From Salinisphaera sp. UBA6602 (GTDB lineage Bacteria > Pseudomonadota > Gammaproteobacteria > Nevskiales > Salinisphaeraceae), in assembly GCA_002433465.1 (NCBI GenBank), contig DJIE01000058.1, forward strand, positions 11,202 to 25,921: DNA of 14,720 nt. Reading direction: 5' to 3'. This document shows, in pieces, positions 13,646 through 14,720 of the stretch; the first letter of the stretch is position 1; every line of letters begins with the position of its first letter. The position numbers and the translations under genes were made by a program. Below the pieces are notes generated by a model. That model was not told the origin of the DNA, ran no database searches, and was given only the letters and a program-made list of their open reading frames with translations.

Positions 13646-14680
13646 TCAGGCGGCCGCAGCACTGTCTGGCCCGGCCGCCTGTTCTTCGGGCCGTTGCCGC
13701 AGGCGCTGTTCGGCCGCGGCGGCGGCATCGAAACAACAGTCGAGCAGGCGCAGCTGGCGGGCGGCCGTATCCGCCTGAACCATGTCCATATACAGCGCCG
13801 GCGAGACCGGCCGGCGTTCGTTGAGCCAGCCGATATGCTTGCGGGCCACGCGCACGCCCTGCTGTTCGCCGTAGAAGTCGTGGAGCTGCTCGATCAGACC
13901 GAGCAGCCATTGCCGTTCATCGGCGAGGGTGGGCGGCGCCGGCGGCACGCCCGTAGCCCGCTCGATGGCGATCTCGCGAAACAGCCAGGGCCGACGACAG
14001 GCCGCCCGGCCGATCATCAGCCCGTCCGCGCCGGTCGCGGCCAGCACGGCCCGCGCCTTGGCCGGCGAGTCGATATCCCCGTTCGCCCAGACCGGTAGCG
14101 ATACCGCGCGCTTGACCGCGGCGATGGTGTCGTACTCGGCCACGCCGGTGTAGTGCTGATCGCGCGTGCGCCCATGCACCGCGAGCGCTGCAATTCCTGC
14201 CTGTTCGGCACGGCGGGCAATCGCGACGGCGTTGCGCCGGTCGGCGCTCACGCCGGTGCGCATTTTGAGGGTCACGGGGATAGCCACCGCGTTCACCACG
14301 CCATCGAGAATCGCGGCCACGCGGTCTTCGTCAGCCATGAGCGCGGAGCCGGCGGCCTTGCGACAGACCTTCTTGGCCGGACAGCCCATGTTGATATCGA
14401 TGATATCGGCGCCTTCGTCGGCGTTGACCTTGGCCGCATGCACCAGATCGGCGACATCGCCGCCGGCGATCTGCACGATGCGCGGCGCCGGCTCGCCGGC
14501 CTGGTCGAGCCGCAGCCGGGACTTGCGCGTGGCCCGAAGCTCCGGCCGGGCCGATACCATTTCGCCGGTGGTCACGTTCGCGCCGAGGCTGCGGCACAGC
14601 GCACGAAACACGCGGTCGGTCACGCCCGCCATGGGTGCGGCGGCAAGTCCGTTCGCGAATGTATAACCGGCGATCTGCAT
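13646..14680 (-). CDS. dusB: tRNA-dihydrouridine synthase DusB
   Basis: FMN- and NADPH-dependent enzyme that reduces uridine to dihydrouridine in the D-loop of tRNAs. The 344 residues follow the family from start to end: APMAGVTDRVFR at 15-26 (FMN binding), INMGCPAKKV at 96-105 with catalytic cysteine C100, AGSALM at 110-115, the phosphate-binding HGRTRDQHYTG at 169-179, ANGDI at 199-203, GADGLMIGRAA at 218-228 and ARKHIGWL near 284. The GCPAKKV form and overall match point to DusB rather than DusA or DusC. The tail is alanine- and glutamate-rich and slightly longer than in E. coli. I chose the ATG at 14680 because DusB proteins begin here; the ATG at 14689 and GTG at 14707 are also in frame, with a stop at 14714-14716. 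fis, usually directly downstream in gammaproteobacteria, is absent; a convergent membrane-protein gene is there instead. Confidence 0.95.
   Translation of the reverse strand: MQIAGYTFANGLAAAPMAGVTDRVFRALCRSLGANVTTGEMVSARPELRATRKSRLRLDQAGEPAPRIVQIAGGDVADLVHAAKVNADEGADIIDINMGCPAKKVCRKAAGSALMADEDRVAAILDGVVNAVAIPVTLKMRTGVSADRRNAVAIARRAEQAGIAALAVHGRTRDQHYTGVAEYDTIAAVKRAVSLPVWANGDIDSPAKARAVLAATGADGLMIGRAACRRPWLFREIAIERATGVPPAPPTLADERQWLLGLIEQLHDFYGEQQGVRVARKHIGWLNERRPVSPALYMDMVQADTAARQLRLLDCCFDAAAAAEQRLRQRPEEQAAGPDSAAAA
13647..13687 (+). terminator. Probable terminator of the Yip1-like gene, inside the dusB 3' end
   Basis: CAGGCGGCCG (13647-13656) pairs perfectly with CGGCCGCCTG (13672-13681); an inner CAG/CTG pairing closes part of the 15-base loop. 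On the plus strand it is followed by TTCTTC, a short U-rich tail, 21 bases after the Yip1-like stop. The same bases encode the last residues of dusB on the other strand, an alanine-rich tail. No T-tract follows on the minus strand, so it would not stop dusB transcription. Confidence 0.45.
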
Positions 14681-14687
14681 GGCTTTC

Positions 14688-14717
14688 ATTCTAGGTAAGC
14701 TCTGCACAACCTGTCAC
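14688..14717 (-). promoter_or_regulatory. Sigma70 promoter candidate for dusB
   Basis: On the minus strand GTGACA (14717-14712) matches the -35 consensus at 5 of 6, the spacer is 18 bases, and TAGAAT (14693-14688) matches the -10 at 5 of 6. Transcription would start near 14681, one or so bases before the dusB ATG at 14680, which would make the mRNA leaderless or nearly so. If so, the in-frame starts at 14689 and 14707 cannot be used from this promoter. Confidence 0.4.
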
Positions 14718-14720
14718 GGT

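Overview
The window (14,720 bases, GC-rich) looks like chromosomal core and housekeeping DNA from a halophilic or halotolerant gammaproteobacterium. The main pointers are a glycine-to-betaine methyltransferase pair of the kind known from salt-loving bacteria, a gammaproteobacterial-style dusB, and a DUF5924/DUF2914 membrane protein. Salinisphaera or a relative would fit, but that genus is an inference from content, not something the sequence proves. I see no phage genes, insertion sequences, tRNA or rRNA genes, or CRISPR arrays. No stretch longer than 300 bases lacks a gene; the largest gaps are 1115-1348, 3932-4162 and 6336-6574.

Left part (1-4160). A truncated ATP-dependent DNA ligase of the bacterial 'ligase-associated DNA damage response' type runs leftward off the window. 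Divergent from it, across a 234-base region holding two inverted repeats, are glycine/sarcosine N-methyltransferase (1349-2203) and sarcosine/dimethylglycine N-methyltransferase (2213-3049). Together they make glycine betaine from glycine with three S-adenosylmethionine methylations. An NADP-type short-chain dehydrogenase (3167-3931) follows on the same strand, and a strong rho-independent terminator (3987-4024) closes the block.

Middle (4160-7660). An AI-2E/PerM-family membrane protein (4163-5299) converges on lipoyl synthase lipA (5340-6335, minus). lipA is divergent from a DUF5924/DUF2914 membrane protein (6575-7654); each of these two genes has an extended -10 promoter candidate about 40 bases before its start.

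Right part (7759-12957, minus strand). A four-gene leftward block: a YegS-like lipid kinase, a long acetyl-CoA hydrolase/transferase-family protein (735 residues, with an internal insertion and a C-terminal extension), a MoxR AAA+ ATPase and a CoxE-like VWA protein. The last three are joined by two 4-base ATGA stop/start overlaps. Coupling a MoxR/VWA remodelling pair to a CoA-transferase is the most interesting arrangement here. Next come a Yip1-like membrane protein (13086-13625) and dusB (13646-14680, minus), convergent with only 20 bases between them. dusB lacks the fis gene that usually follows it in gammaproteobacteria, and its best promoter would start transcription almost at its start codon.
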